A DNA stretch of 51,667 nucleotides, taken from JBNKEI01 sp050288705. Its GTDB lineage: Bacteria > Myxococcota > Myxococcia > Myxococcales > UBA5297. Below the pieces are notes generated by a model. It saw only the letters and a list, made by a program, of their open reading frames with translations. It did no database searches and was not told the DNA's origin. The DNA is taken from contig JBNKEI010000175.1 in NCBI GenBank assembly GCA_050288705.1, forward strand, positions 1 through 51,667, written 5' to 3'. Both the position numbers and the translations under genes were made by a program. This document shows positions 27,084-34,338 of this stretch, piece after piece (position 1 is the first letter of the stretch; each line of letters starts with the position of its first letter).

Positions 27084-27284
27084 TTATAATTGCTCGTCAA
27101 GCCACCGAAGAATGGCTTCTTTTATTGCTAATCTGCCCTTAAATAGGGGAATTTGTCGGGATGAAGAACGTCCGGAAGCATGGGAAGAAAAATCAAAATG
27201 AATTTCTTCCTGCGCAAGCTGTTCCCAGCATAGGCCGCGGCATTTCCAATGCTCCGAAGTATTGCTGTTCCTGGGTTTATCCAT
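27084..27284 (-). CDS. short hypothetical protein
   Basis: A 66-residue minus-strand frame ending in IPLFKGRLAIKEAILRWLDEQL, a well-formed amphipathic C-terminus. No family is recognised. The ribosome site is weak (GATAAAAGATAAAA). It may be the remnant of a larger gene or chance. The rest of the 500-base gap to the tRNA holds nothing else I can support. Confidence 0.25.
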   Translation of the reverse strand: MDKPRNSNTSEHWKCRGLCWEQLAQEEIHFDFSSHASGRSSSRQIPLFKGRLAIKEAILRWLDEQL

Positions 27285-27532
27285 TTTTATCTTTTATCAA
27301 CCTCGCCAATTGGATACCGAGCCGTCTGGTGCGCTGTTGTTTTTGCTCAGGCTCCATCTGTCTAGTTTCGATCCTAGGTGTGCTTAATATTGATGCTTCG
27401 ATGATAAAATCAAGCGATGGCAATTCCTCCTAAAGAGCCACGCTGGGAGCGTGGACTGGAATATATATTGCAAAGAATCTGCAAGGATTGAGTGCTGTTT
27501 CGTTGTTTTGAAGAGTAGAGAGCATTTGGAGG

Positions 27533-27562
27533 TTGACAAAAAAGCGGAACGTTCCGTATATC
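27533..27562 (+). promoter_or_regulatory. promoter of the tRNA-Met gene with palindromic spacer
   Basis: A TTGACA -35 box (27533-27538) and a TATATC -10 box (27557-27562) are 18 bp apart and 15 nt before the tRNA 5' end. The spacer contains CGGAACGTTCCG (27545-27556), a perfect 12-bp palindrome. The promoter assignment follows sigma-70-type consensus. Confidence 0.65.
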
Positions 27563-27577
27563 TCCACTAGTTGAAGT

Positions 27578-27651
27578 GGCGAGGTAGCTCAACCGGCTAG
27601 AGCGGCGGTCTCATAATCCGCAGGTCGGCGGTTCGAGTCCGCCCCTCGCCA
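27578..27651 (+). tRNA. tRNA-Met (CAT anticodon)
   Basis: A full cloverleaf can be drawn. The acceptor stem is GGCGAGG with CCTCGCC, the D arm GCTC with GAGC, the anticodon loop CTCATAA (anticodon CAT at 27612-27614), and the T arm GGCGG-TTCGAGT-CCGCC. The anticodon stem has one T-T mismatch next to the loop. The first pair G1-C72 argues against the initiator form, so this is elongator Met, or less likely the Ile tRNA modified at C34. CCA is not encoded: the discriminator A is followed by CAC. Confidence 0.92.
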
Positions 27652-27658
27652 CACACTC

Positions 27659-27691
27659 GCCGTACGAAAGCAAAGCCCAATGCTGTACGGC
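27659..27691 (+). terminator. hairpin after the tRNA gene
   Basis: GCCGTAC (27659-27665) and GTACGGC (27685-27691) pair perfectly, with an additional AGC/GCT pairing inside. It starts 8 nt beyond the tRNA. No U-run follows, so it could aid tRNA 3' processing, terminate weakly, or lie in the leader of the metallophosphoesterase gene at 27715. Confidence 0.4.
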
Positions 27692-27714
27692 TGGGTGGTG
27701 TCTGCGAGGCATGA

Positions 27715-28446
27715 ATGCGCATCGCCATAATCAGTGATGTCCACTCTAATCTTGAGGCAATCACTGAGGTTGTTCGAACGATAGAAAAATTGCGTGTGGA
27801 TCGGGTGGTGTGTCTTGGTGATGTAGTGGGTTATGGGGCCAGTCCAAATGATTGCTGTGCGTTAGTAAAACAGCTTGCGGAAATATGCTTGTTGGGTAAT
27901 CACGATGCCGCGGTATCTCGGCGAATGGATTATTCGTTTTACTATGACGCGGCCTGCAATGCCTTGGATTGGACAGCTTCGGTTATCGACTCGGAGCACC
28001 ATGCCTGGCTACGTAGTCTTCCCTATACCTATCGGATTGGAGATATAGGGTTCAGTCACGGCTCCCCAATTGATCCTCGCGCCTACGAATACATATTTGC
28101 TCTGGAGCAGGCGCGTGAATTGATTCCGCATGTTGAAGACTTGCCCGAGGTTACATTTATCGGTCATTCTCACCTGTGCAAAGCATTTGCCATTGGAAAT
28201 GGCGAGGTGAATGACGTGGTCGCCCAAAAATTTGGAATTCGCCGGGGGTACAAGTACATGATCTCGGTAGGGAGTGTAGGGCAACCGCGTGATTATGACC
28301 CCCGGGCCTGTTTTGTAATTCACGACCGAGAGGCGCGAACGGTGGAGTACCGACGAGTAGAGTACGACATCGAGACTTCCGCCAAGCGGATATTCGAAGC
28401 TGATTTGGCTTTGAATTTTGGCAAAAGGCTATTTCTGGGCGTATAG
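27715..28446 (+). CDS. metallophosphoesterase family protein
   Basis: A 243-residue calcineurin-like phosphoesterase. The metal-binding motifs appear in order: SDVHSN (Asp8, His10), GDVVGYG (Asp36), GNHDA (61-65), FSHGSP and FIGHSHLC. The ending MISVGSVGQPRD is common in this branch, which includes YfcE-like and diadenosine polyphosphatase-like enzymes. The biological substrate cannot be named from sequence. It lies 23 nt after the post-tRNA hairpin and is followed on the same strand by pyrD. Confidence 0.88.
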   Translation: MRIAIISDVHSNLEAITEVVRTIEKLRVDRVVCLGDVVGYGASPNDCCALVKQLAEICLLGNHDAAVSRRMDYSFYYDAACNALDWTASVIDSEHHAWLRSLPYTYRIGDIGFSHGSPIDPRAYEYIFALEQARELIPHVEDLPEVTFIGHSHLCKAFAIGNGEVNDVVAQKFGIRRGYKYMISVGSVGQPRDYDPRACFVIHDREARTVEYRRVEYDIETSAKRIFEADLALNFGKRLFLGV

Positions 28447-28526
28447 TCGCAAGCACCACAATTGATAGTGGTAGACCAGCAGAGAATTTCTTGACGCGTA
28501 AGGCCGAAGAGCCGTATTTCCGTTCT

Positions 28527-29438
28527 ATGATAGACATGTCGGTAAAAATTGGCTCCTTGCGGTTGAAGAATCCTATTCTTACAGCAAGTGGTACTTTCGG
28601 GTACGGAACAGAGATTGAAGACTTAATAGACCTTTCTTCGATTGGGGGAATTTGTACCAAGGGGCTCTCATTGGAACCCCGGGTAGGAAATCTTCCACCG
28701 CGGCTAGTAGAAACTCCTTCCGGGCTGTTGAACGCTATCGGCCTGGAGAATGTGGGAATAGATCGATTTATCCAAGAGAAGGTCCCCCTCGTTCACAAAC
28801 TTTCCTGTGCCATAATTGCCAACGTTCTCGGAACCACTGCCCAGGAATACGCCGAACTGGCGCGTAGATTGGATTCGGTAGCTAGAATCGATGCGCTGGA
28901 ACTCAATATTTCTTGTCCCAATGTCAGAGCGGGTGGGGTTTCTTTTGGTCGAGAGCCGCGGCTTGCCGCAGAAGTGATGCATGCAGTGCGGGTGGTTACC
29001 AAAAAGCCGGTGATTGTAAAGCTTTCTCCCAATGTGAACGACATTACCGAGGTTGGTCGTGCGGTGGAAGCGGAAGGAGCGGACGCGGTCTCGGTCATCA
29101 ATACTGTGAGTGGAATGGCCATCGATATTCGTACTAGACGTCCAATGTTGGGCAATATAATTGGCGGACTTTCTGGCCCGGCCATTAAACCAGTTGCCGT
29201 TCGCATGGTGTTCGAGTGTGCTCGTTGCCTGAAAATACCGGTAGTGGGAATAGGTGGCATTATGACCTGGGAAGACGCAGTAGAGTTTCTGCTGGCCGGG
29301 GCTTCCTGTGTTCAGGTGGGAACTGCTTCCTTTTTCGATCCTTCAGCAGCCCAAAAAATAGCAATTGATCTGGAAAAATATGTGAAAACGGAAGGGTTGA
29401 AATCGGTTTCCGCGTTGGTTGGGCAGGTAAGAATATAA
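28527..29438 (+). CDS. pyrD: dihydroorotate dehydrogenase, class 1 catalytic subunit
   Basis: This TIM-barrel flavoenzyme oxidises dihydroorotate to orotate in pyrimidine synthesis. The VKIGSLRLKNPILTASGTFGYG start, the active-site Cys in LELNISCPN and the C-terminal VGIGGIMTWEDAVEFLLAGA with ASCVQVGTAS fit the class 1B (NAD-linked) type. In that type a PyrK electron-transfer subunit is normally needed, and none is seen in the window. ATG 28527 gives the best N-terminus; a TTG at 28491 and ATG 28536 are alternatives, and no strong ribosome site is visible at any of them. It follows the metallophosphoesterase gene. Confidence 0.92.
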   Translation: MIDMSVKIGSLRLKNPILTASGTFGYGTEIEDLIDLSSIGGICTKGLSLEPRVGNLPPRLVETPSGLLNAIGLENVGIDRFIQEKVPLVHKLSCAIIANVLGTTAQEYAELARRLDSVARIDALELNISCPNVRAGGVSFGREPRLAAEVMHAVRVVTKKPVIVKLSPNVNDITEVGRAVEAEGADAVSVINTVSGMAIDIRTRRPMLGNIIGGLSGPAIKPVAVRMVFECARCLKIPVVGIGGIMTWEDAVEFLLAGASCVQVGTASFFDPSAAQKIAIDLEKYVKTEGLKSVSALVGQVRI

Positions 29439-29448
29439 ACATACATGT

Positions 29449-29742
29449 TTGGTGCTAGGCAAAATTGGTATCCGAGACCTCGGTCTTGCCAGAAGGAGAG
29501 AAAAGCTTCATTCTATCCTTATAGGAAGGATAGATATGGTTGCCGCTAGGCACGTACTGGCGGCTCGCATATTAGCAAGACAATTAATTAAAATATTGGC
29601 AATGAACAAAACATATAATGATTTTAAGTCACGTGGAATAGGCGTTGGCAAGGACATTTTATATTCATTACAAGAAACAGTAGATATTGATGCTGGAAAA
29701 GTAAGCATTATTCCAGCTTGGCGTTGGCTGCTTAGTTGGTGA
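29449..29742 (+). pseudogene. possible relic of a DUF4143-type ATPase
   Basis: The plus-strand frame, mainly 29520-29700, reads MNKTYNDFKSRGIGVGKDI followed by LYSLQETVD. This resembles the segment between ATPase and DUF4143 domains in which family members read like ...DLKSQGIKVGKDTLYEYL. The frame has no proper start and no DUF4143 part after it, so this would be a fragment. The rest of the 29439-29966 gap holds nothing else I can identify. Similarity was judged by eye and is weak. Confidence 0.3.
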
Positions 29743-29966
29743 AGGATACAAGTCAGTAGCCGCCTCGTTCACATCTCGACGCGCGAACTATTAGTTGCTC
29801 TAGCCTCCGTAGTAACGAGCCCGGAGGCGCTTAGAAGGAAGTGGCAAAACAATTGGTCGGTTTAATCGCTAGAATAGGTGAGGATTCCTTGACGCTTGCG
29901 CTCGCGGACAGTAGCGTACGCATCTTCATTCGAATAGAACACTTTTTTTATAACTCGTGACTTGCT

Positions 29967-31562
29967 ATGAACTCATCTTTGAAAAACGCCTCCCACTCAG
30001 CTTCGTCCTCCGACGAGAATGTCTCTAAGAAAGAACAAGAGATTTTTCAGGCTCGGTTGAAAAAATCCCAAGAACTGCGCGCTCTCGGAATTGACCCTTT
30101 CGGAAATGGCCATTTTGTGGAGCACTCCATTGCCGAAATCTGGGGAGCACTGGATAGTCTTAAAACCTCGGAAGAGGTAGAAAGCGCATCGGCAGTCTAT
30201 GGAATTGCTGGTCGAATCATGCTTTGTCGGCCTCACGGAAAGCTGGCCTTCATGCGATTGCGTGATCGTACTGGCGACCTGCAAGTAATGCTCAAAAAAG
30301 ATCTCCTCGGTGCTTCCCATTACGAGGTCTTTTCCAAGCTGGTGGACTTGGGAGATATTGTAGCCGTCCGTGGTTCTTGTTTTCGCACCAAGACTGGTGA
30401 GCTCACTTTGTTGGCAACGGAATTTTCGTTGTTAACCAAAGCGCTTAGACCGCTGCCAGAAAAGTGGCATGGACTCTCTGACATCGAAACTAGATGCCGT
30501 CAACGGTATCTGGATTTGATTGTTACGCCGGGGGCAAAAAACCTGTTTGTACAAAGGCGCAAAATAATTCGGGGAATTCAAGGTTTTTTGGACGATCGAG
30601 GTTTTTTGGAAGTGGAAACACCTACTCTGCATAAGCCCGAGGAAGCCGGAGGTGCTGCTGCACGCCCATTTCCCACCCATCATCACGCTCTTGATCTGCA
30701 CTTAAAACTGCGGATTGCCTTAGAACTGCATTTAAAGCGCTTGGTGGTGGGCGGAATAGAGAGGGTTTATGAAATCGGTCGTATCTTTCGTAACGAAGGA
30801 ATCGATCGCCGGCATAATCCGGAATTTACAATGTTGGAGCTTTATTGGGCGCATGCCACTTACCACGATCTTTTTGTGCTTACCGAACAGCTTTTAGAAA
30901 AGCTAGCTGTGGAGATAACCGGGTCAACCATCGTAAATTATCAAGGGCAGGCTATCGACTTCCGTCCACCTTATCCCCGAATTTCCATGGTGCAACAGGT
31001 GGCTACCCAATTGGGTCTTCTTCCCGAACAACTTCTCGATGGGGAAGGGGTGAGCAAGGCTTTAGAGCGCTTGGCTCAGCAAGAACAGGACCATGAAAGC
31101 GGTACTATCTTGAGACACGCTGCAACTCTGCCTACTGCCGGTGAAAAGATTGCGCGGGCTTTTGAAGCAGTAGGTGAACCGCGGCTACCCAAAGACCGAC
31201 CAGTTTTTGTGACTGATTTTCCGATTGAAGTTTCGCCCTTGGCGCGCAGAAGCGATTGCGATGCGCGGCTTACCGATCGGTTTGAGTTGTTTGTTGGCGG
31301 AATGGAAGTCGCCAACGCTTTTTCTGAGCTTAACGATCCGCTTGACCAGCGTTCTCGATTCGAAAGACAGGTGGAGCTGGCTAGGAAAGGGGACGAAGAA
31401 GCCATGCCTTACGATGAGGACTACGTTCGCGCCTTAGAGCATGGCATGCCGCCTACCGCGGGAGAAGGAATAGGAATTGACCGGCTGGTCATGCTGTTGA
31501 CCGATTCTGCTTCTATTCGCGATGTGATTCTATTTCCTCTTCTGCGGCCCAAGGGCATTTGA
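29967..31562 (+). CDS. lysS: lysyl-tRNA synthetase, class II
   Basis: A 531-residue class II synthetase that charges tRNA-Lys. The N-terminal OB fold holds YGIAGRIMLCRPHGKLAFMRL. Motif 2 is RIFRNEGIDRRHNPEFTMLE, and motif 3 is GEGIGIDRLVMLLTDSASIRD with the arginine near the C-terminus. The first 40 residues are a polar extension. ATG 29967 is taken as start although the ribosome site is weak. It is directly upstream of the lolC/E-lolD-bamA group, an arrangement frequent in deltaproteobacterial genomes. Confidence 0.95.
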   Translation: MNSSLKNASHSASSSDENVSKKEQEIFQARLKKSQELRALGIDPFGNGHFVEHSIAEIWGALDSLKTSEEVESASAVYGIAGRIMLCRPHGKLAFMRLRDRTGDLQVMLKKDLLGASHYEVFSKLVDLGDIVAVRGSCFRTKTGELTLLATEFSLLTKALRPLPEKWHGLSDIETRCRQRYLDLIVTPGAKNLFVQRRKIIRGIQGFLDDRGFLEVETPTLHKPEEAGGAAARPFPTHHHALDLHLKLRIALELHLKRLVVGGIERVYEIGRIFRNEGIDRRHNPEFTMLELYWAHATYHDLFVLTEQLLEKLAVEITGSTIVNYQGQAIDFRPPYPRISMVQQVATQLGLLPEQLLDGEGVSKALERLAQQEQDHESGTILRHAATLPTAGEKIARAFEAVGEPRLPKDRPVFVTDFPIEVSPLARRSDCDARLTDRFELFVGGMEVANAFSELNDPLDQRSRFERQVELARKGDEEAMPYDEDYVRALEHGMPPTAGEGIGIDRLVMLLTDSASIRDVILFPLLRPKGI

Positions 31563-31589
31563 GACCTTGCCTAACGGGCAATGAAATTG

Positions 31590-31640
31590 GGCGGGGCTGG
31601 CCGCGAGCGTGAAAATTGGGTTTTGAAATTGCCATAAAGG
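31590..31640 (+). repeat. dispersed imperfect repeat, copy A
   Basis: The stretch around GGGGCTGGCCGCGAGCGTG, AAAATTGGG and TTTTGAAATTGCC, ending AAAG, is matched by copy B at 41085-41131 with a few substitutions and small indels. Each copy lies shortly before a plus-strand gene. Both contain GG-N10-GC spacing, the skeleton of a sigma-54 -24/-12 site, but here the GC is too close to the start codon at 31651 for a normal leader. Confidence 0.5.
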
Positions 31641-31650
31641 GGATTAGGGC

Positions 31651-33522
31651 TTGTCTAAGTTTTCATTAAAATCTCTCGCGGCCGCGTCAGTGAATGGACA
31701 CCGAGCGTCATTTTCGCCATTTCTGGGTCTCTGCTTTCTGGCTGGTCAAGTAGCTGGTGGTGTTCTGATTGCAGCAGGAACTGTTTTCCTTTCTTCTCGC
31801 CAGCATTGGTCGCCGGAAAATGCACTAGTGCTTTCGGGGGTTGCGGGATTACTGGTAACTGGTCTTATAGGTTTCTGCGGGGCATGGCGAGCCCGAAAAA
31901 TTGGCGCCCGCGAGGTATTACTGGCGGGATTGATTTTTACCGCTGTAGCTAGTTGGAGACTGGGCTTGCTATTTATGGACCCCTGGGGAATGTTTCGCCC
32001 TGGTCTTTCCGATCTTGTTTATCTAGCAAGCATGTTGGGCAATCCAGTGGGTGGCATTGTACTGGCTGCCTTAACCATTTGGGGGGTGAGTTTTTTAGGA
32101 AGCTCTCTAGGCTTTCTTTTGGCGGGAAGTGGAAGACTGGATTTACGTTTTTCCTATGAAACATTTGTGGCGCGCAGTCATCTTCAGCTCCGAAAGAAAA
32201 CTCCTACCCGAGTAATGACGATCATTTCGGTGCTGGGAGTAACTGTGGGAGTATTAGCTCTTACCGTTGTTCTGTCAGTAATGAGCGGGTTTGAGCTCGA
32301 CTTAAAACAGAAAATTGTTGGAACTAATGCGCATGCTGTAGTTCTTAAATATGGAATTGACTTTAAAGAATGGCAGCAAATAGCTCCCCAAGTAAGTGGC
32401 GTGTCCGGAGTGACTGGAGTGACTCCGTTTATTCTCAACGAGGTTATAGTTAGTTCTGATCAAAATAACTCCGGCGCTCTCATCAAAGGAATTGAGCCAC
32501 AAACGGTGGCTCAGGTCTCTAATCTTTCGATAACGATGAAAGAAGGCCGCGTAAAATGGTTAGAGGAGCCCGAAAAAATTCCTCGCAAGCAAGACACCCG
32601 CATCCAGCCGATGCCTGACGCTCCTTTGACAATTAGACGTTCTTCTCCTTCGGCAAGTGGTTCGGAAAAAGTTTTGTCTGAGGAAGAAATTATTGGTTCT
32701 TCTTCAGACAAAGGCAAGATTGAAACACTTCCGGGCATTTTGCTGGGAAAAGAATTGGCTCATTCTCTAAAAGTTTCCATAGGTGATCGCGTAAACGTGG
32801 TTAGTCCGTTGGGCGGTGAATTGGGGCCGACTGGCCCTATTCCTAAAAGCCGTTCTTTCCGCGTAGCCGGAATAGTTTTTACCGGAATGTACGAATTTGA
32901 TGCAAAATTTGCTTATATACATTTGCATGAGGCCCAAAAATTTTTTGGTTTAGGAAAATCCGTAACCGGTTTAGAAGTAAAAACTAACGATATCGACAAT
33001 ACCCGGCAAATTACCAAAAATATTCTTCGCTCATTGGATGGATATCCCTACCGTACTCGCGATTGGGGCGAAATGAATAAAAACTTATTTTCTGCTTTGC
33101 GCTTGGAAAAGCTAGTAATGGCAGTCATTTTGGCATTTATTGTGTTAGTTGCCTGTTTTAATATTCTCGCGACACTCATTATGAAAGTATTGGAAAAAAG
33201 TAAAGAGATAGCTATACTGAAATCGATGGGGTCTACCGATACTAGCATTATGAAAATATTTGTGCTCGAAGGGCTCATTATCGGTGCTATAGGTACTTTT
33301 CTCGGGCTGGCATTAGGCTACATTACCTGTGTGTTTGTGCAAGTAGTGGGAATTCAGTTAGATGCCGAAGTGTACTATATAGACAAGTTACCCGTGCGAG
33401 TGGAGCCACTTCAATTTGCAGTAGTAGCCTTGGTGGCGGTCTTAATGTCGTATTTGGCAACAATTTTTCCAGCGACTCGTGCCAGCCGAGTCGCGCCAGT
33501 GGATGGATTACGTAATGAGTAG
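31651..33522 (+). CDS. lipoprotein-releasing ABC transporter permease, LolC/LolE type
   Basis: A 623-residue inner-membrane permease. The FtsX-type core begins about residue 169 (YETFVARSHLQLRKK) with an N-terminal membrane helix (VMTIISVLGVTVGVLALTVV), a periplasmic region and three C-terminal helices ending ATIFPATRASRVAPVDGLR. With LolD it extracts lipoproteins from the inner membrane for transport outward. Two oddities appear: an extra N-terminal block of about 168 residues with four hydrophobic helices, and a polar insertion near residues 306-359 in the periplasmic domain. One permease gene is seen, so it may form a homodimer. The start is TTG 31651 with an AAAGGGG site. Confidence 0.85.
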   Translation: MSKFSLKSLAAASVNGHRASFSPFLGLCFLAGQVAGGVLIAAGTVFLSSRQHWSPENALVLSGVAGLLVTGLIGFCGAWRARKIGAREVLLAGLIFTAVASWRLGLLFMDPWGMFRPGLSDLVYLASMLGNPVGGIVLAALTIWGVSFLGSSLGFLLAGSGRLDLRFSYETFVARSHLQLRKKTPTRVMTIISVLGVTVGVLALTVVLSVMSGFELDLKQKIVGTNAHAVVLKYGIDFKEWQQIAPQVSGVSGVTGVTPFILNEVIVSSDQNNSGALIKGIEPQTVAQVSNLSITMKEGRVKWLEEPEKIPRKQDTRIQPMPDAPLTIRRSSPSASGSEKVLSEEEIIGSSSDKGKIETLPGILLGKELAHSLKVSIGDRVNVVSPLGGELGPTGPIPKSRSFRVAGIVFTGMYEFDAKFAYIHLHEAQKFFGLGKSVTGLEVKTNDIDNTRQITKNILRSLDGYPYRTRDWGEMNKNLFSALRLEKLVMAVILAFIVLVACFNILATLIMKVLEKSKEIAILKSMGSTDTSIMKIFVLEGLIIGAIGTFLGLALGYITCVFVQVVGIQLDAEVYYIDKLPVRVEPLQFAVVALVAVLMSYLATIFPATRASRVAPVDGLRNE

Positions 33523-33546
33523 ATATTTGTCCTGGGAAGGAAGAAC

Positions 33547-34242
33547 GTGGCTTTTTGCGAAATAGTAGACGTATACAAATCATATTTTTTGGACGGAAAG
33601 CGCATTGACGTGCTTCGGGGTGTAAATCTGCATATTGCAGAAGGAGAACTTATCTCTCTAACCGGAATTTCTGGAGTAGGTAAAAGTACTTTTTTGCATG
33701 TATTGGGAACACTAGATGCTCCTTCCTCGGGAACTATTCGTTTTGACGGACGAGACGTTACTTCCTACAGCGAAGGCGAGCTAGCGACTTTCCGCAATCG
33801 GTGGTTAGGTTTTGTGTTCCAATTTCACTATCTGCTTCCCGAATTTAGTGCCCTAGAAAATGTGATGATGCCCGCACTGGTGCGACGTCAGTCTTATGCT
33901 CAGTCGAGCACACGGGCTCAAGAATTATTGGCGAGTGTAGGGTTGAAAGACCGAGTAAATCATAAGCCAGGTGAACTCTCAGGAGGAGAGCAGCAACGGG
34001 TAGCGCTAGCCAGAGCACTAATGATGAAGCCAAAAATGCTTTTGGCTGACGAACCAACTGGTAATCTTGATCCTTCTACTGGAGATGGTATTCATCAACT
34101 CATCAAGGAGATTAATCAGCGTTGGGGTGTATCTGCGGTGGTGGTTACTCATAATCTCAAATTGGCAGAGTCAATGCCCCGAAGGCTGCAACTTCACGAT
34201 GGCAAAATAGTGGAATCGTTTCCGGGAAATGAGCGAAAATGA
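33547..34242 (+). CDS. lolD: lipoprotein-releasing ABC transporter ATP-binding protein
   Basis: A 231-residue ABC ATPase. The Walker A is GISGVGKSTFLH, the signature is LSGGEQQRVALARAL, the Walker B is LLADEPTGNLD and the H-loop is VVTHN. The MacB/LolD subfamily is indicated by the FQFHYLLPEFSALENVMMP segment. It partners the permease 24 nt upstream and serves lipoprotein release. The start is GTG 33547, preceded by a GGAAGGAAG site. The neighbours on both sides (permease, bamA) are outer-membrane biogenesis genes. Confidence 0.92.
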   Translation: MAFCEIVDVYKSYFLDGKRIDVLRGVNLHIAEGELISLTGISGVGKSTFLHVLGTLDAPSSGTIRFDGRDVTSYSEGELATFRNRWLGFVFQFHYLLPEFSALENVMMPALVRRQSYAQSSTRAQELLASVGLKDRVNHKPGELSGGEQQRVALARALMMKPKMLLADEPTGNLDPSTGDGIHQLIKEINQRWGVSAVVVTHNLKLAESMPRRLQLHDGKIVESFPGNERK

Positions 34243-34281
34243 ATGAAAACCCAACGCCACAAAAAAAATACTCGATTTTCG

Positions 34282-34311
34282 TTGAGACCTTGCGTCTGTT
34301 TTCGGTAGTCT
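34282..34311 (+). promoter_or_regulatory. possible promoter of bamA
   Basis: TTGAGA (34282-34287) and TAGTCT (34306-34311) are 18 bp apart in the 96-base gap between lolD and bamA, so bamA may have its own promoter. The match to consensus is modest. Confidence 0.3.
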
Positions 34312-34338
34312 GCGCCCTCTTTATCTCGTGACGACTGC

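Noticed and set aside
31613..31632. Sigma-54-type promoter in the repeat before the lolC/E gene
   Set aside because: The GG-N10-GC core would place the start of transcription at about the ribosome site of the gene. Only the repeat itself is retained.
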